Shown here in pieces: positions 5,396-5,872 of a stretch of DNA of 5,872 bases. Source of the DNA: Anaerolineae bacterium (GTDB taxonomy: Bacteria; Chloroflexota; Anaerolineae; JAAYZQ01); contig JAFGOG010000295.1 of the NCBI GenBank assembly GCA_016926595.1, positions 1 to 5,872 on the forward strand, given 5' to 3'. Made by a program: the position numbers and the translations under genes. A model generated the notes under the pieces. That model ran no database searches. It was given only the letters and a program-made list of their open reading frames with translations, and was not told the origin of the DNA. Each line of letters starts with the position of its first letter. Position 1 is the first letter of the stretch.

Positions 5396-5424
5396 TTGTC
5401 ACCCCGGGCGATCTATGCTATAAT
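5396..5424 (+). promoter_or_regulatory. Sigma70-type extended -10 promoter of the baeRF-like gene
   Basis: The -35 is TTGTCA (5396-5401), the spacer is 17 bp, and the -10 is TATAAT (5419-5424), preceded by TGC as an extended -10. The expected start is near 5431, giving a short leader of about 35 nt. The gene is thus expressed independently of the beta-helix gene. Confidence 0.85.
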
Positions 5425-5449
5425 GTATAGGCCAAACAAACAAACCACA

Positions 5450-5455
5450 AAGGAG
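5450..5455 (+). promoter_or_regulatory. Ribosome binding site of the baeRF-like gene
   Basis: AAGGAG lies 10 nt before the ATG at 5466, and the region between is A/T-rich. It supports that ATG as the start. Confidence 0.8.
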
Positions 5456-5465
5456 ATCTGAGAAT

Positions 5466-5872
5466 ATGGATATACTGACCAAACAAGACCTGCAGGAGCT
5501 GATTGAAAAGCGCGATGGCTGGCGCGTCTCCATCTTTGTGCCCACCCACCGCACAGGGCGAGAGACCCGCCAGGCCCGGATCCGGCTGAAAAACCTGCTC
5601 GCCCAGGCCGAAGAACGCCTCGCCGCCGCCGGCCTCCGCGCCCCCGAGATCAAAGCCCAGCTCGAGCCGGCGTCCAGGCTCGTTCAGGATAGCCTCTTCT
5701 GGCAGCGCCAGAGCGACGGCCTGGCCATCTTTCTCGCCGCCGAGACCGCCCGCCACTACCGCCTCCCCCTCGACTTTGAAGAGCTCGTCGTCGTCGCCGA
5801 CCGCTTCTACGTCAAACCGCTGCTGCCCCTCCTCAGCGGCGATGGGCGTTTCTACGTCCTGGCCCTCAGCCA
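5466..5872 (+). CDS. baeRF-type protein, bacterial archaeo-eukaryotic release factor-like family (partial, C-terminus off the right edge)
   Basis: The first 135 codons are visible; the gene runs off the window. The start is the ATG at 5466, supported by the upstream AAGGAG and a strong promoter. Recognisable stretches are RVSIFVPTHRTGRETRQ (20-36), the RIRLKNLLAQAEERL helix (38-52), SLFWQRQSDGLAIFL (76-90), FEELVVVADRFYVKPLLPLL (104-123) and GDGRFYVLALS (125-135). This pattern fits the baeRF family 3-like proteins, soluble homologues of eRF1/Vms1-type factors proposed to act at the ribosome or on stalled nascent chains. Their biochemical activity is largely unproven. The central and C-terminal domains, including any catalytic loop, lie outside the window, so activity cannot be judged. 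The family is assigned from memory of its N-terminal pattern. Confidence 0.75.
   Translation, partial: MDILTKQDLQELIEKRDGWRVSIFVPTHRTGRETRQARIRLKNLLAQAEERLAAAGLRAPEIKAQLEPASRLVQDSLFWQRQSDGLAIFLAAETARHYRLPLDFEELVVVADRFYVKPLLPLLSGDGRFYVLALS

Overview
The window looks like GC-rich chromosomal DNA from a member of the Chloroflexota, probably Anaerolineae or a relative. This is inferred from protein style, not from a marker gene. Three traits point there: a lipoprotein solute-binding protein with a long Val/Thr/Glu/Lys-rich spacer after its lipidated cysteine, a secreted CSLREA-type beta-helix protein ending in a YRVYLPL-type tail, and a baeRF-type (bacterial eRF1-like) gene. No mobile element, CRISPR array, tRNA or rRNA was seen.

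Left part, minus strand. A LacI-family repressor (1712-2737) lies upstream of a family-5 ABC transporter substrate-binding lipoprotein (1-1499, cut by the left edge). The repressor has a consensus sigma70-type promoter (TTGACA, 17 bp, TATAAT, with an extended -10). Just downstream of it are three tandem 12-bp boxes of form GRTATCGTTNCC. The same 12-mer recurs inside an 18-bp near-palindrome between the repressor and the binding-protein gene. The simplest reading is one regulon: LacI represses itself and an oligosaccharide importer whose first visible component is the binding protein.

Middle, divergent intergenic region (2738-3112). Two strong promoters point away from each other, with 28 AT-rich bp between their -35 boxes. 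The rightward one drives a roughly 200-nt GC-rich leader with nested and mutually exclusive inverted repeats.

Right part, plus strand. A 729-residue secreted protein (3113-5302) has a signal peptide, a CSLREA-like start, seven 62-75-residue beta-helix repeat units, a C-terminal domain with two cysteines, and the terminal tail. A perfect 10-bp stem without a U tract and a C-rich stretch follow it. A second strong promoter then drives the start of a baeRF-like gene (5466 to the right edge, 135 codons visible).

The most unusual points are the matching LacI operator candidates at two places, the abrupt loop-type switch inside the beta-helix repeat, the alternative-fold leader of the beta-helix gene, and the short C-terminal tail. 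None of these proves a new system. The operator set is the most readily testable.
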